DNA of 64,000 nucleotides, taken from assembly GCA_964405685.1 (NCBI GenBank), contig CAYOOP010000002.1, forward strand, positions 186,001 to 250,000, read 5' to 3'. This DNA is from CAYOOP01 sp964405685. Lineage in GTDB: Bacteria; Pseudomonadota; Alphaproteobacteria; Rickettsiales; SXRF01. Under the pieces are notes generated by a model that saw nothing but the letters and a program-made list of their open reading frames with translations, made no database searches and was not told the origin of the DNA. Of the stretch, positions 36,008 through 44,080 are shown piece by piece (the stretch's first letter is position 1; every line of letters begins with the position of its first letter). Made by a program: the position numbers and the translations under genes.

Positions 36008-38055
36008 GGCAAGGCCTCCATAATTTGCGCAACGATCGGCTCAACCGTCAGCCCGAAATTGCGGAATAAATCCTCGGCTGGCGCGGAAGCACCGAAGCTG
36101 TCAATGCCGATGGCGATGCCATCGCCAATATATTTATGCCAGCAAAGTGTGGAGCCTGCTTCGATAGAGACTTTGAGCGCATCCTTCGGCAATACGCTTT
36201 CGCGGTAGGCTTTGGGTTGCTGGTCAAACAACTGTGTGCACGGCATAGAAACTACCCGCGCGGCAATGCCTTTTGCTTCCAGCGCCTTTTGCACATCAAG
36301 CGCAAGGGAGGCTTCGGAACCGGTAGCAATTAGAGTTGTTAGTCGTTGGTTATTAGTCGTTAGTGTTGAGGCTTGCGTTACACTACTAACGACTAACGAC
36401 TCGCGACTAAGAATATACCCCCCACGGGCACATAGATTTTCTTTGGTCGCTTCCGTGCGCACACTTGGCAAATTCTGACGCGTCAAAGAAAGCAGGGAAG
36501 GGCTCTCGAGCGATGCGAGCGCAAGCGCCCAGCATTCTGCCGTTTCCATCGCATCCGCCGGGCGGAACACTAAGAGGTTCGGAATCGCACGTAGGCTCGT
36601 TAAATGCTCAATCGGCTGGTGGGTAGGGCCGTCTTCACCCAGACCAATGGAGTCATGCGTCATCACATAAATCACGCGTTGTTTCATCAACGCCGAGAGG
36701 CGAATCGCTGGTTTACAATAATCCGAAAACACTAGGAATGTACCCCCATAGGGTATAAAAGCACCGGAGAGCGCCAGCCCATTCATTATTGCACCCATCG
36801 CGTGTTCACGCACGCCATAATAGACATACGCCCCATCAAATGCACCTGCGGCCACAGGTTTTTGCGTTTTGGCTTTGGTGTTGTTCGAACCTGTGAGATC
36901 CGCGCTGCCGCCTACCAATTCCGGCACCACCGCGCTCAGTGCATTTAGCGTGTTTTCAGACGATTTACGCGTTGCTTCTTTAGGCTTGGTGCTTGCAATA
37001 GTTTCTTTCAGCTTTATCACTGCATCCGCAAAACCCGCAGGCAATTCCTTCGCTATCAAGCGTTCGAATTCTGCTTTTTTCGCAGCATCGAGTTTCTCAA
37101 ATTGCTGCATCCACGCGCTATAGGTTTTCGCCCCTCGTGCGCCCGCTTCACGCCATGCATTTAAAATGGGAGCAGGTACCTCGAAGGGGGTATGCGCCCA
37201 TTTCAATTTTTCGCGCGTACCCGCTACTTCTTCTTTCCCCAGCGGCGAACCGTGGGTTTTTTCCGTGCCCGCTTTCGTAGGCGCGCCATACCCAATTACT
37301 GTTTTACAGGCGATAAAACTGGGTTTATTGCTAGTACGCGCGGTTTCCAGCGCTCGCAAAATCGCTTTTTCATCGTGCCCATCAATGGCCTGCGTCGCAA
37401 ATCCATAGGCTTCCATGCGTTTTAACGTATCTTCTGATACTGCAAGCGACGTTTTACCGTCGATAGAAATACCGTTGTCGTCCCACAACACCACGAGCTT
37501 GTTCAATTTCAAATGCCCCGCGAGCGAAAGCGCCTCATGCGAAATGCCTTCCATCAAACATCCATCACCCACGATGGTATAGGTAGTGTGGTCAACTGCT
37601 TTGCCAAACCGTGCCGCCAGCATCGCCTCTGAAAGCGCCATGCCTACAGCATTGGCAACCCCTTGGCCAAGTGGCCCCGTCGTCGTTTCAATCCCTGCCG
37701 CATGCCCATGTTCCGGATGCCCAGCGGTTTTCGCGCCAAGCTGGCGGAAACGTTTCAGCTCCTCAATCGTCATCCCCGGATAGCCAGTCAAATACAGTAG
37801 TGAATATAGCAACATGGACCCGTGGCCTGCGGACAGCACAAAGCGATCCCGATTCGGCCACTCGGGATGCGCCGGAGAATAGTTCAAAACATCACGAAAT
37901 AGCACAGTCGCCACATCTGCCATGCCCATCGGCATGCCCGGATGGCCTGAGTTCGCGGCCTCTACTGCATCGATGCTCAAAAAACGGATGGCATTGGCCA
38001 TCTCAATATGGGACACAGCGGGCAGGGGGGAGGCTGAAGAAACTTGTTGTCGCAT
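36004..38055 (-). CDS. tkt: Transketolase
   Basis: A thiamine-diphosphate enzyme of the pentose phosphate pathway. The motif run AANSGHPGMPMGMADVATVL, the diphosphate-binding GDGCLMEGISHEALSLAGHL and VYYGVREHAMGAIMNG are all present. The start at 38055 (MRQQVSSAS) follows a GGAT site; the open frame extends 28 more codons upstream without support. Residues about 548-575 between GGYIL and ATGSEASLAL come from a palindromic element (36331-36413). First gene of the tkt-gap-pgk operon and divergent from the DUF4164 gene. Confidence 0.96.
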   Translation of the reverse strand: MRQQVSSASPLPAVSHIEMANAIRFLSIDAVEAANSGHPGMPMGMADVATVLFRDVLNYSPAHPEWPNRDRFVLSAGHGSMLLYSLLYLTGYPGMTIEELKRFRQLGAKTAGHPEHGHAAGIETTTGPLGQGVANAVGMALSEAMLAARFGKAVDHTTYTIVGDGCLMEGISHEALSLAGHLKLNKLVVLWDDNGISIDGKTSLAVSEDTLKRMEAYGFATQAIDGHDEKAILRALETARTSNKPSFIACKTVIGYGAPTKAGTEKTHGSPLGKEEVAGTREKLKWAHTPFEVPAPILNAWREAGARGAKTYSAWMQQFEKLDAAKKAEFERLIAKELPAGFADAVIKLKETIASTKPKEATRKSSENTLNALSAVVPELVGGSADLTGSNNTKAKTQKPVAAGAFDGAYVYYGVREHAMGAIMNGLALSGAFIPYGGTFLVFSDYCKPAIRLSALMKQRVIYVMTHDSIGLGEDGPTHQPIEHLTSLRAIPNLLVFRPADAMETAECWALALASLESPSLLSLTRQNLPSVRTEATKENLCARGGYILSRESLVVSSVTQASTLTTNNQRLTTLIATGSEASLALDVQKALEAKGIAARVVSMPCTQLFDQQPKAYRESVLPKDALKVSIEAGSTLCWHKYIGDGIAIGIDSFGASAPAEDLFRNFGLTVEPIVAQIMEALP
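36331..36413. repeat. In-frame palindromic element inside tkt (TTAGTCGTTAG family)
   Basis: The left arm has TTAGTCGTTGG and TTAGTCGTTAGTGTTG; the inverted right arm has CACTACTAACGACTAACG. It is open in the tkt frame (SRESLVVSSVTQASTLTT). A relative lies between rplT and pheS (61808-61890). Confidence 0.85.
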
Positions 38056-38144
38056 TCCAAAATATCCGTTAACAGTTAAACTCAAGGGTAACAAGGTGAA
38101 GTTGCTGAAGCAACTAACCAAAAAACAAAGAAGAGTCACGCACT

Positions 38145-38492
38145 ATGTTGCACGAACTCGACGAATTGGGAAGTGTGGCCGTCATGGAGCCGGAAACCAC
38201 CGCGCGGGATGCCGGGGTGGACGCTGCTACAGCGCGCCTGAAAACCGCTTTCGATCATCTGGAACGCCAGATCGACGCCAACAATAAAGCCCTGAGCAAC
38301 CTCCCCACCTTGAAAGTCGAACTCCAAAAATTCCGCGATGAAAACGCCAAGCTTAAGGCTGAGCGTGACGAGCTAAAAAAGGCCGCTATTGCCCTCACCC
38401 AGAAAAACGAAAAACTCGGCCAAGAAATCAAGCACGTCTCCGAACGTCTGGACATGGCGATTGATAAAATTGGAAGAGTGCTGGAAGCTTAA
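38145..38492 (+). CDS. DUF4164 family coiled-coil protein
   Basis: 115 residues, mostly one coiled coil (TLKVELQKFRDENAKLKAER, then LKKAAIALTQKNEKLGQEI). This is the DUF4164 type, found near tkt and zapA in alphaproteobacteria, where a division or ZapB-like role is suspected but unproven. zapA does not follow here. It is divergent from tkt and its stop overlaps vapC by 4 bp tail to tail. Confidence 0.8.
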   Translation: MLHELDELGSVAVMEPETTARDAGVDAATARLKTAFDHLERQIDANNKALSNLPTLKVELQKFRDENAKLKAERDELKKAAIALTQKNEKLGQEIKHVSERLDMAIDKIGRVLEA

Positions 38493-38854
38493 TTGATAGC
38501 AAAAGCAACACCAAGCCTGTGTGCGACTTTGCGCAACCGTTGGTCGTGAGTCCATAGTTTTATAGAGCTTAGGTGCACAGAGGCCAGAAGATGCGCGTCA
38601 ATATAGCCAATTCCAGCACCTGTGAGCGCATGATGTTCGATAAACTCAAGTGCTTCTTCGTTGCTCGCGGCTATGGCTTGCGGCAAATCCTGTAACGATT
38701 GCAAAACAGAGGAGCGTTTGCGTAAGTGGCCCAAAGCGAGTTCGCCGATAACGAAAGGGTGTCCGAACACAACACCATCCTGCAACAGGGATGCAAGCGC
38801 CGCACTTCCCTTGCGCAGATGTTCTACCCACACGGACGTGTCAGCCAATATCAT
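38489..38854 (-). CDS. VapC-type PIN-domain ribonuclease toxin
   Basis: A 121-residue PIN domain that cleaves RNA when released from its antitoxin. The metal-binding acidic residues are D4 (MILADTSVWVEH), E in VIGELALG, D in GYIDAHLLAS and D in LWTHDQRLRKVA. The start overlaps the VapB stop by four bases, so translation is coupled. All active-site residues are kept, so the toxin is likely functional. Confidence 0.93.
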   Translation of the reverse strand: MILADTSVWVEHLRKGSAALASLLQDGVVFGHPFVIGELALGHLRKRSSVLQSLQDLPQAIAASNEEALEFIEHHALTGAGIGYIDAHLLASVHLSSIKLWTHDQRLRKVAHRLGVAFAIN

Positions 38855-39060
38855 TTTTTACGGATTTTAGCGGAAGGGCGTCGGCGAGGAATTTTTCTAA
38901 GTCCAGGTTCGCTGCCGCCAAGCGCCGCCAGCCGACGGGCGCTTTCACGCTCAATCAGCGCTTTAAGTGCTACATGTACCAGCTGGGCTTTTTCCTTTAC
39001 GCCGGTTAGGCCCTGTGCCTTGGCCATGAGTGCGTCATCAAGAGCAATGGTAGTGCGCAT
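38851..39060 (-). CDS. VapB-type antitoxin (ribbon-helix-helix)
   Basis: 69 residues: MRTTIALDDALMAKAQGLTG is a ribbon-helix-helix N-terminus that binds the operator. The C-terminal tail, rich in Arg and Lys (PGLRKIPRRRPSAKIRKK), would block VapC. GGAGG lies five bases before the ATG. An 8-bp inverted repeat at 39075-39098 lies just upstream. Confidence 0.9.
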   Translation of the reverse strand: MRTTIALDDALMAKAQGLTGVKEKAQLVHVALKALIERESARRLAALGGSEPGLRKIPRRRPSAKIRKK

Positions 39061-39074
39061 AGGTCCTCCACAGA

Positions 39075-39098
39075 CATCAAATGTAGCATCATTTGATG
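39075..39098. promoter_or_regulatory. Probable VapB operator
   Basis: CATCAAAT (39075-39082), 8-bp spacer, ATTTGATG (39091-39098): a perfect inverted repeat 15 bp upstream of the vapB start, where autorepression would block the promoter. Confidence 0.65.
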
Positions 39099-39111
39099 CT
39101 TATTTCAATGC

Positions 39112-39525
39112 CTAATTCATCGAGATCAGCGTATCGGGAATGTCGAGGGAAAAGGCGGGGATATCTATCAGGAAATGCTCGCCTTTTTCATTTTGCATTT
39201 CGTAAGTGCCCACCATCATCCCTGACGGCGTGGTGATGATGCACCAACTGCTGTATTGAAACGCCTGGCCGGGTTTTAAAACGGGTTGATGCCCCACCAC
39301 GCCCTTGCCTTTGACCTCTTCCAGCTTGCCCTTGGCATCGGTAATTTTCCAATGGCGGTTGATAAGCTGCACGGTTTCTTTCCCATGGTTTTCTACCCGC
39401 ACCGTATACGCCCAGGCATGGCGGAATTTCTCATCGCTCGATTCGTCGGCAAGATATTCCGGCGCAACACTCACACGAATGTCACGCGTTACGGCCGTGT
39501 AGATGTATTCCTCAGCCCGCTGCAT
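39112..39525 (-). CDS. apaG: ApaG/Co2+-Mg2+ efflux-associated domain protein
   Basis: A small immunoglobulin-like domain protein, 137 residues. The motifs RDIRVSVAPEYLADESSDE, YTVRVENHGKETVQLINRHW and GTYEMQNEKGEHFLIDIPAF are standard for ApaG. The role is unclear, though it is linked to cobalt resistance in some bacteria. Two starts are possible: ATG at 39525 (used here) or a TTG at 39555 that has an AGGAG site six bases upstream. Both lie inside the end of folE. Confidence 0.93.
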   Translation of the reverse strand: MQRAEEYIYTAVTRDIRVSVAPEYLADESSDEKFRHAWAYTVRVENHGKETVQLINRHWKITDAKGKLEEVKGKGVVGHQPVLKPGQAFQYSSWCIITTPSGMMVGTYEMQNEKGEHFLIDIPAFSLDIPDTLISMN

Positions 39526-40117
39526 TGTGGAACGAGGGGATTTTGATGAGATCAAAAAACTCCTGCCGCGTACGCGGATCGGAGCGGAAGAGACCGGTCA
39601 GACGGCTCGTCTGCATGGTGGCACCGGGTTTTGATACACCACGCGCCGACATGCACATATGCACGCCTTCCACCACCACTGCGACTCCTTTAGGTTTCAG
39701 AACATCTGCCAGTGTGTTGGCGATTTGCGCGGTCATCTTTTCCTGCACTTGTAAGCGGCGGGCGTAGACATCCACTAGACGTGCAAGTTTAGAAAGTCCC
39801 ACCACGCGCTTGTCAGGTAAATAGGCAATATGAACGCGGCCAAAAAACGGTGCCAGGTGATGCTCACAATGTGAATGAAAGCGAATATCGCGGAGAATCA
39901 CCATCTCGTCGTAATGATCAACTTCTTCAAACGTCGTACTCAGAATTTGTACAGGATCTTTGGTATAACCACTACAATACTCATCAAACGCTTTTATGAC
40001 GCGCGCCGGTGTATCCAGCAGACCTTCTCGTGTTACATCCTCCCCGACATACGAAAGCAATGTGCGAATCGCCGCTTCGGCATCCTGACGGGTTGTATTT
40101 TTTGGTTGCGTGGTCAT
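39512..40117 (-). CDS. folE: GTP cyclohydrolase I
   Basis: Converts GTP to dihydroneopterin triphosphate, the first step of folate synthesis. Zinc ligands and active-site motifs are FHSHCEHHLAPFFGRVHIAY, VGLSKLARLVDVYARR and ARGVSKPGA. The start at 40117 (MTTQPKNTTRQDAEAAI) follows a GAAAGG site; a longer open frame upstream is not supported. It is 201 residues long and overlaps apaG by 14 bp. Confidence 0.96.
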   Translation of the reverse strand: MTTQPKNTTRQDAEAAIRTLLSYVGEDVTREGLLDTPARVIKAFDEYCSGYTKDPVQILSTTFEEVDHYDEMVILRDIRFHSHCEHHLAPFFGRVHIAYLPDKRVVGLSKLARLVDVYARRLQVQEKMTAQIANTLADVLKPKGVAVVVEGVHMCMSARGVSKPGATMQTSRLTGLFRSDPRTRQEFFDLIKIPSFHNAAG

Positions 40118-40196
40118 AAAGCTTGTGCCTTTCTTGATGAGACCTATATAGAATGGTTCCACCAATAATCAAACCGGCAATCACAAGAAAAAACGC

Positions 40197-41498
40197 ATGG
40201 ACATTATTCACCTTAAATACGGCCTTTTTAAAACCCGCCGTTTCCTACCCATTTTCCTGGCGCAATTCCTGGGCGCGTTTAACGATAATTTGCTCCGAAG
40301 TGGTCTGGTGGTGCTAATCACCTATTCAGCGACTTACGGCATCAAACTCCCGCTGGATAAGCCCGCCGTACTAGTAACCATTGCCTCAGCCTTGCTCGTC
40401 ATCCCCTTTATCATTTTCTCTTCGGTGGCCGGGCAGATGGCCGATAAATTCGAAAAATCCAGGCTCGTCATCATCACCAAAGCCATCGAAATCGTCATCA
40501 TGTGTACGGCATTTTACGGGTTTTACACCCGCGATGTACCACTTCTCATGCTCTTATTATTCATCAGCGGCACACACTCTACCTTCTTCGGCCCCATTAA
40601 ATACAGCATCCTCCCTGAAAAAATCACCGAGGGCGAATTGCTCGCCGCCAACGGCTTCATCTCCGGCGGCACGAATATCGCGATTCTCCTCGGTATGGTT
40701 GCAGGCGCACTCCTTGTCACGCTTCCGCACAACATCGTTGGCCTTGTTGCCATTGCGGTAGCTTGCAGCGGCTTCATCTGCGCACTCCTCATCCCCCGCG
40801 GCCACGCCACCGCGCCGGAAACGCATGTACACTACAACCTGATTGCCAGCACACGCGAAATGGTTTCCTTCGTCAAAAGCTCCAAACCGCTGTTTCACTC
40901 TATCCTAGGCCTTTCCTGGTTCATGGTGGTCGGCTCCGTATTCATGGCGCAATTCCCGAACTACGCTAAGGAAATCATCCACGCAGATAACGAAGTCTAC
41001 ACCGCCTTCCTCACCATTTTCTCAATCGGCACCGCGCTCGGAGCCGTGCTCGCAGACCAGCTTTTAAAAGGCGAAATCACCGCCAAACTTGCTCCCTGGG
41101 CGCTACTCGGCATCAGCATTTTCACCGTCGGCATGGTGCTTACCACACCACCACCTCAGCATATCGGCCTTCTAGATTCTGCTGCATTCTTTGAAAAAAC
41201 AAGCCACTGGCCGATGATTTTTTGCATGTTGATGGTAGCCGTTTCCGGCGGCATTTACATCGTCCCGCTTTATACCATGATGCAAACGCTCTGCGTCTCC
41301 ACCCACCGCTCCCGCGTCATCGCCGCCGCAAATCTATTCGATTCACTGTTCATGACAATCGCCGCCGTCATCTGCATCGTGATGCTAAAATTCCGCTTCA
41401 GCATCACCGATCTTTTTATGCTGCTTGCGGCCGCCAACCTCGTGGTCTACCTCAAAGCCCGCCTCCTCACCACACGCCAGGGGAAACCGAAGGCATGA
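40197..41498 (+). CDS. LplT-like MFS transporter
   Basis: A 12-helix major facilitator of 433 residues with the motif FLGAFNDNLLRSGLVVLITY and GPIKYSILPEKITEGELLAANG, which are characteristic of LplT lysophospholipid flippases and of the MFS part of Aas-type fusions. It probably moves lysophospholipids inward for re-acylation. ATGA overlap with the acyl-ACP synthetase gene downstream supports a joint pathway. Divergent from folE. Confidence 0.88.
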   Translation: MDIIHLKYGLFKTRRFLPIFLAQFLGAFNDNLLRSGLVVLITYSATYGIKLPLDKPAVLVTIASALLVIPFIIFSSVAGQMADKFEKSRLVIITKAIEIVIMCTAFYGFYTRDVPLLMLLLFISGTHSTFFGPIKYSILPEKITEGELLAANGFISGGTNIAILLGMVAGALLVTLPHNIVGLVAIAVACSGFICALLIPRGHATAPETHVHYNLIASTREMVSFVKSSKPLFHSILGLSWFMVVGSVFMAQFPNYAKEIIHADNEVYTAFLTIFSIGTALGAVLADQLLKGEITAKLAPWALLGISIFTVGMVLTTPPPQHIGLLDSAAFFEKTSHWPMIFCMLMVAVSGGIYIVPLYTMMQTLCVSTHRSRVIAAANLFDSLFMTIAAVICIVMLKFRFSITDLFMLLAAANLVVYLKARLLTTRQGKPKA

Positions 41499-43003
41499 CG
41501 CAAACGCTTATCGCCGCGCTCATCCGCTCCGCCCGCCAATTCGGGGGAGCTTACGAAATTGCCGAGGACATCACCCGCAAACCCATCACCTATAGGCAGT
41601 TGCTCACGCAAGTCCTCGCCCTCTCTGCGGGCTTAAAGCCTTGCGAAGGGCAGACGATCGGCATGTTGCTACCCAATTCCCTGCCCACCGTCGTCACCTT
41701 TTTCGCTCTGCAATTCCTTGGCAAAACGCCCGCGATGCTAAACGCCTCCGCCAGCACTCCCGCGATAGAGGCGGCTGTGCGCATGGCCAATGTGCAAACG
41801 ATTTTGACCTCCAAAACCTTCATCGAAAAAGCCGATCTTGAACCCTTGATCGACACGCTCAAACAAACCATCCACGTCGTCTATCTCGAAAACATCAAAC
41901 CCAAAATCTCTCTAAGACATAAACTAAGCGCTGCGCTTCGCGCGCGCTTCCCCTGGAGTATCCGCACTCCAAAAACCGAAGCGCAAGCCCCCGCCGTCAT
42001 TTTATTTACCTCCGGCTCCGAAGGCCTGCCCAAAGGCGTCGCGCTCAGCCATGCCAACATTCTCGCCAACGTCACCCAGGTGAGCGAAACCATCCGCTTC
42101 AGCAAAACAGACCGCATGTTCAGCAGCCTGCCGATTTTCCATTCCTTCGGCTTAACGGTCAGCACGATTTTGCCATTGCTGCTCGGTGTACGCGCCTTTT
42201 TCTACCCCACACCACTGCACTATAAAATCATCCCCGGCCTGATCAAAGACACCGGCAGCACCATCATACTCGGCACCGACACGTTTTATAAAGGCTACGC
42301 GCACTACGCGAATAGCGATGATTTCGCCACTGTCCGCCTCGCCATCGCCGGCGCCGAAAAACTGCGCGATGCCACATTCAATCTCTATCAAGAACGCTTC
42401 AACACCACGATCTACCAAGGCTACGGCGTCACCGAAACCAGCCCCGTCATTTCGTGCAACACACCTGAAAATCATAAAATAGGCACCGTCGGCAAACTCT
42501 TCCCGCACCAACAGGGCAGGGTCGAGCCCGTCGAAGGCATTACGAGTGGCGGCCGCCTTCTCATCAAAGGCCCGAACGTGATGCTGGGTTATCTCACCAT
42601 CGCGAACCCCGGCATCATCGAATCCCCAGGCCCCTGGCACGATACGGGCGATGTGGTGGAAGTGGACTCTGAGGGCTACATCCGCATCATCGGCCGCGCG
42701 AAACGCTTTGCAAAAATCGGCGGTGAAATGGTCTCGCTCGCTGCGGTCGAAGACTTCGCCGCCAGCCTGAAACCCGACCACGCACACGCTGCCGTTGCCG
42801 CACCGGATGAAACCAAAGGTGAACACATCGTGCTCTATACAGAATGCGAAGCCTTAAGCCGCAGCGACTTAATTAAACACGCCCGCACCTTGGGCTACGC
42901 CGAAATCGGCCTACCTAAAATCGTCACCCATATGAAAGAATTGCCCAAACTCGGCAGCGGCAAAGTAGATTACTTGCGCCTCAAGGAATCGCTATTGTTC
43001 TAG
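41495..43003 (+). CDS. Acyl-ACP synthetase / AMP-dependent ligase (Aas-like)
   Basis: 502 residues. The AMP-binding core ILFTSGSEGLPKGVALSHAN, then GYGVTETSPVIS, then DTGDVVEVDSEGYIRIIGR and KIGGEMVSL are all present. It activates a fatty acid and loads it on ACP, by resemblance to the C-terminal part of E. coli Aas. The PlsC acyltransferase domain found in E. coli Aas is absent, so the acyltransfer step must be provided elsewhere. The start at 41495 follows GAAGG and overlaps the MFS stop. Confidence 0.88.
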   Translation: MTQTLIAALIRSARQFGGAYEIAEDITRKPITYRQLLTQVLALSAGLKPCEGQTIGMLLPNSLPTVVTFFALQFLGKTPAMLNASASTPAIEAAVRMANVQTILTSKTFIEKADLEPLIDTLKQTIHVVYLENIKPKISLRHKLSAALRARFPWSIRTPKTEAQAPAVILFTSGSEGLPKGVALSHANILANVTQVSETIRFSKTDRMFSSLPIFHSFGLTVSTILPLLLGVRAFFYPTPLHYKIIPGLIKDTGSTIILGTDTFYKGYAHYANSDDFATVRLAIAGAEKLRDATFNLYQERFNTTIYQGYGVTETSPVISCNTPENHKIGTVGKLFPHQQGRVEPVEGITSGGRLLIKGPNVMLGYLTIANPGIIESPGPWHDTGDVVEVDSEGYIRIIGRAKRFAKIGGEMVSLAAVEDFAASLKPDHAHAAVAAPDETKGEHIVLYTECEALSRSDLIKHARTLGYAEIGLPKIVTHMKELPKLGSGKVDYLRLKESLLF

Positions 43004-43714
43004 CATATACGCCAAAATGCACGACGGCTCACCGGGATCGAGTGCATCATGATAGGCAGCGGATGGGCCTACGCAATTAAACCCACTACCTGCATCCATT
43101 CGTGCGCGTATTCTACCTTTATATGCCGCGCCATCGTCAAATTTCATATCGAGCGTTTTCATTTGCCAATTGGTAAGTACCCCACCACCATTCAGTGAAT
43201 TGGGATCACTCGCTGAATTCACCCAAAACATATGTTTGAATCCACTACCACCAGGTACCGGATGGTTGACCAAAAACACCGCACCATTAAACGGAACAAT
43301 CGGCAAAGAATCGGAAATGGGCTGATTCAATTGCCACCAGTTGGTCTCGTCACATCGAAGCTCGCTTGGATAAATGCCACTGTAAGAAAGATGTTCCCAA
43401 GCAAGTCCACCTTCCCACGTGTGACCAGCTTTGGGCCATGAGTTGATATCGCCACTACCATCACCCGATGTGGTTTCTGTGCTGATTACTTGCTGCGCAT
43501 AAGGGTAATCCCCCGGCCAATAGCCACCGTAGCGGCTCTTAAAGGTAACGACCATGCTCTCGTATTGCGTTAGTTCACTGTAGAGCTTGCGCGTCTGAGA
43601 CGCCTCAATCAGATCTTTCCCCACCGCAATTCCGCCCACCACCAACCCAATCACAACCAATACGATTGCGATTTCAACGAGGGTAAACCCTTGCTTGGAA
43701 TGAGTATTAGCCAT
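42992..43714 (-). CDS. Type IV pilin-like / prepilin-type N-methylation protein
   Basis: The prepilin cleavage motif KQGFTLVEIAIVLVVIGLVV, with Gly-Phe and Glu+5, is followed by a hydrophobic helix and then a C-terminal globular region of about 200 residues that contains GYWPGDYPYAQQ and paired cysteines. It is a minor pilin or type II secretion pseudopilin; which one cannot be told. The ATG at 43714 is used; a GTG one codon upstream is also in frame. The C-terminus overlaps the ligase gene by 12 bp tail to tail. Confidence 0.85.
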   Translation of the reverse strand: MANTHSKQGFTLVEIAIVLVVIGLVVGGIAVGKDLIEASQTRKLYSELTQYESMVVTFKSRYGGYWPGDYPYAQQVISTETTSGDGSGDINSWPKAGHTWEGGLAWEHLSYSGIYPSELRCDETNWWQLNQPISDSLPIVPFNGAVFLVNHPVPGGSGFKHMFWVNSASDPNSLNGGGVLTNWQMKTLDMKFDDGAAYKGRIRARMDAGSGFNCVGPSAAYHDALDPGEPSCILAYMLEQ

Positions 43715-43772
43715 CACCAGTCATTACCACTGCTTTTATAACAATCTATTAATTTTGAAGTTATTCGAGGTC

Positions 43773-43842
43773 AGTAGACCGAGTCAGCCATGAGCCAGCG
43801 AAGCTGCGTTTCATGTAATTTCCAGTAGGAAATTACGGAAAC
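43773..43842 (+). repeat. Structured hairpin element, copy C
   Basis: Plus orientation: AGTA, then about 31 nt containing GACCGAGTCAGCCATGAGCC, then the hairpin with outer stem GTTTC/GAAAC, bulge AT opposite G, inner stem GTAATTTCC/GGAAATTAC and loop AGTA. Ends two bases from the rpmJ stop codon on the opposite strand. Confidence 0.7.
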
Positions 43843-43844
43843 AA

Positions 43845-43970
43845 CTAACCCTGTCTAGCTTTAAAGCGAGGGTTTTTCTTATTAATCACGTACACGCGGC
43901 CTTTGCGGCGGACGACGCGGCAATTTTTGTCGCGGGTTTTGGCGGATTTGAGAGAGCTAAGTACTTTCAT
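43845..43970 (-). CDS. rpmJ: 50S ribosomal protein L36
   Basis: 41 residues, MKVLSSLKSAKTRDKNCRVV then RRKGRVYVINKKNPRFKARQG. The form with a single Cys and the extended KSAKTRDKNC run is the common alphaproteobacterial paralogue without a full zinc ribbon. It is short and easily missed. GGATG precedes the ATG. It stands alone between the hairpin element and the divergent phoH gene. Confidence 0.95.
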   Translation of the reverse strand: MKVLSSLKSAKTRDKNCRVVRRKGRVYVINKKNPRFKARQG

Positions 43971-44066
43971 AACGAACATCCGGTGTTTTAAGTGAGGGGC
44001 TTACCTACAGCCTGGAGCTCCCTTTTGTCAACTAAAGAATCATGTGTTTTTTCGACGAAAACCATG

Positions 44067-44072
44067 TATAAT
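44067..44072 (+). promoter_or_regulatory. Perfect -10 box of phoH, probable leaderless transcript
   Basis: TATAAT at 44067-44072 ends 8 bp before the phoH ATG (44081). Transcription would begin at or within one or two bases of the start codon; no -35 consensus and no ribosome binding site are visible. Confidence 0.6.
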
Positions 44073-44080
44073 AATCTTCA

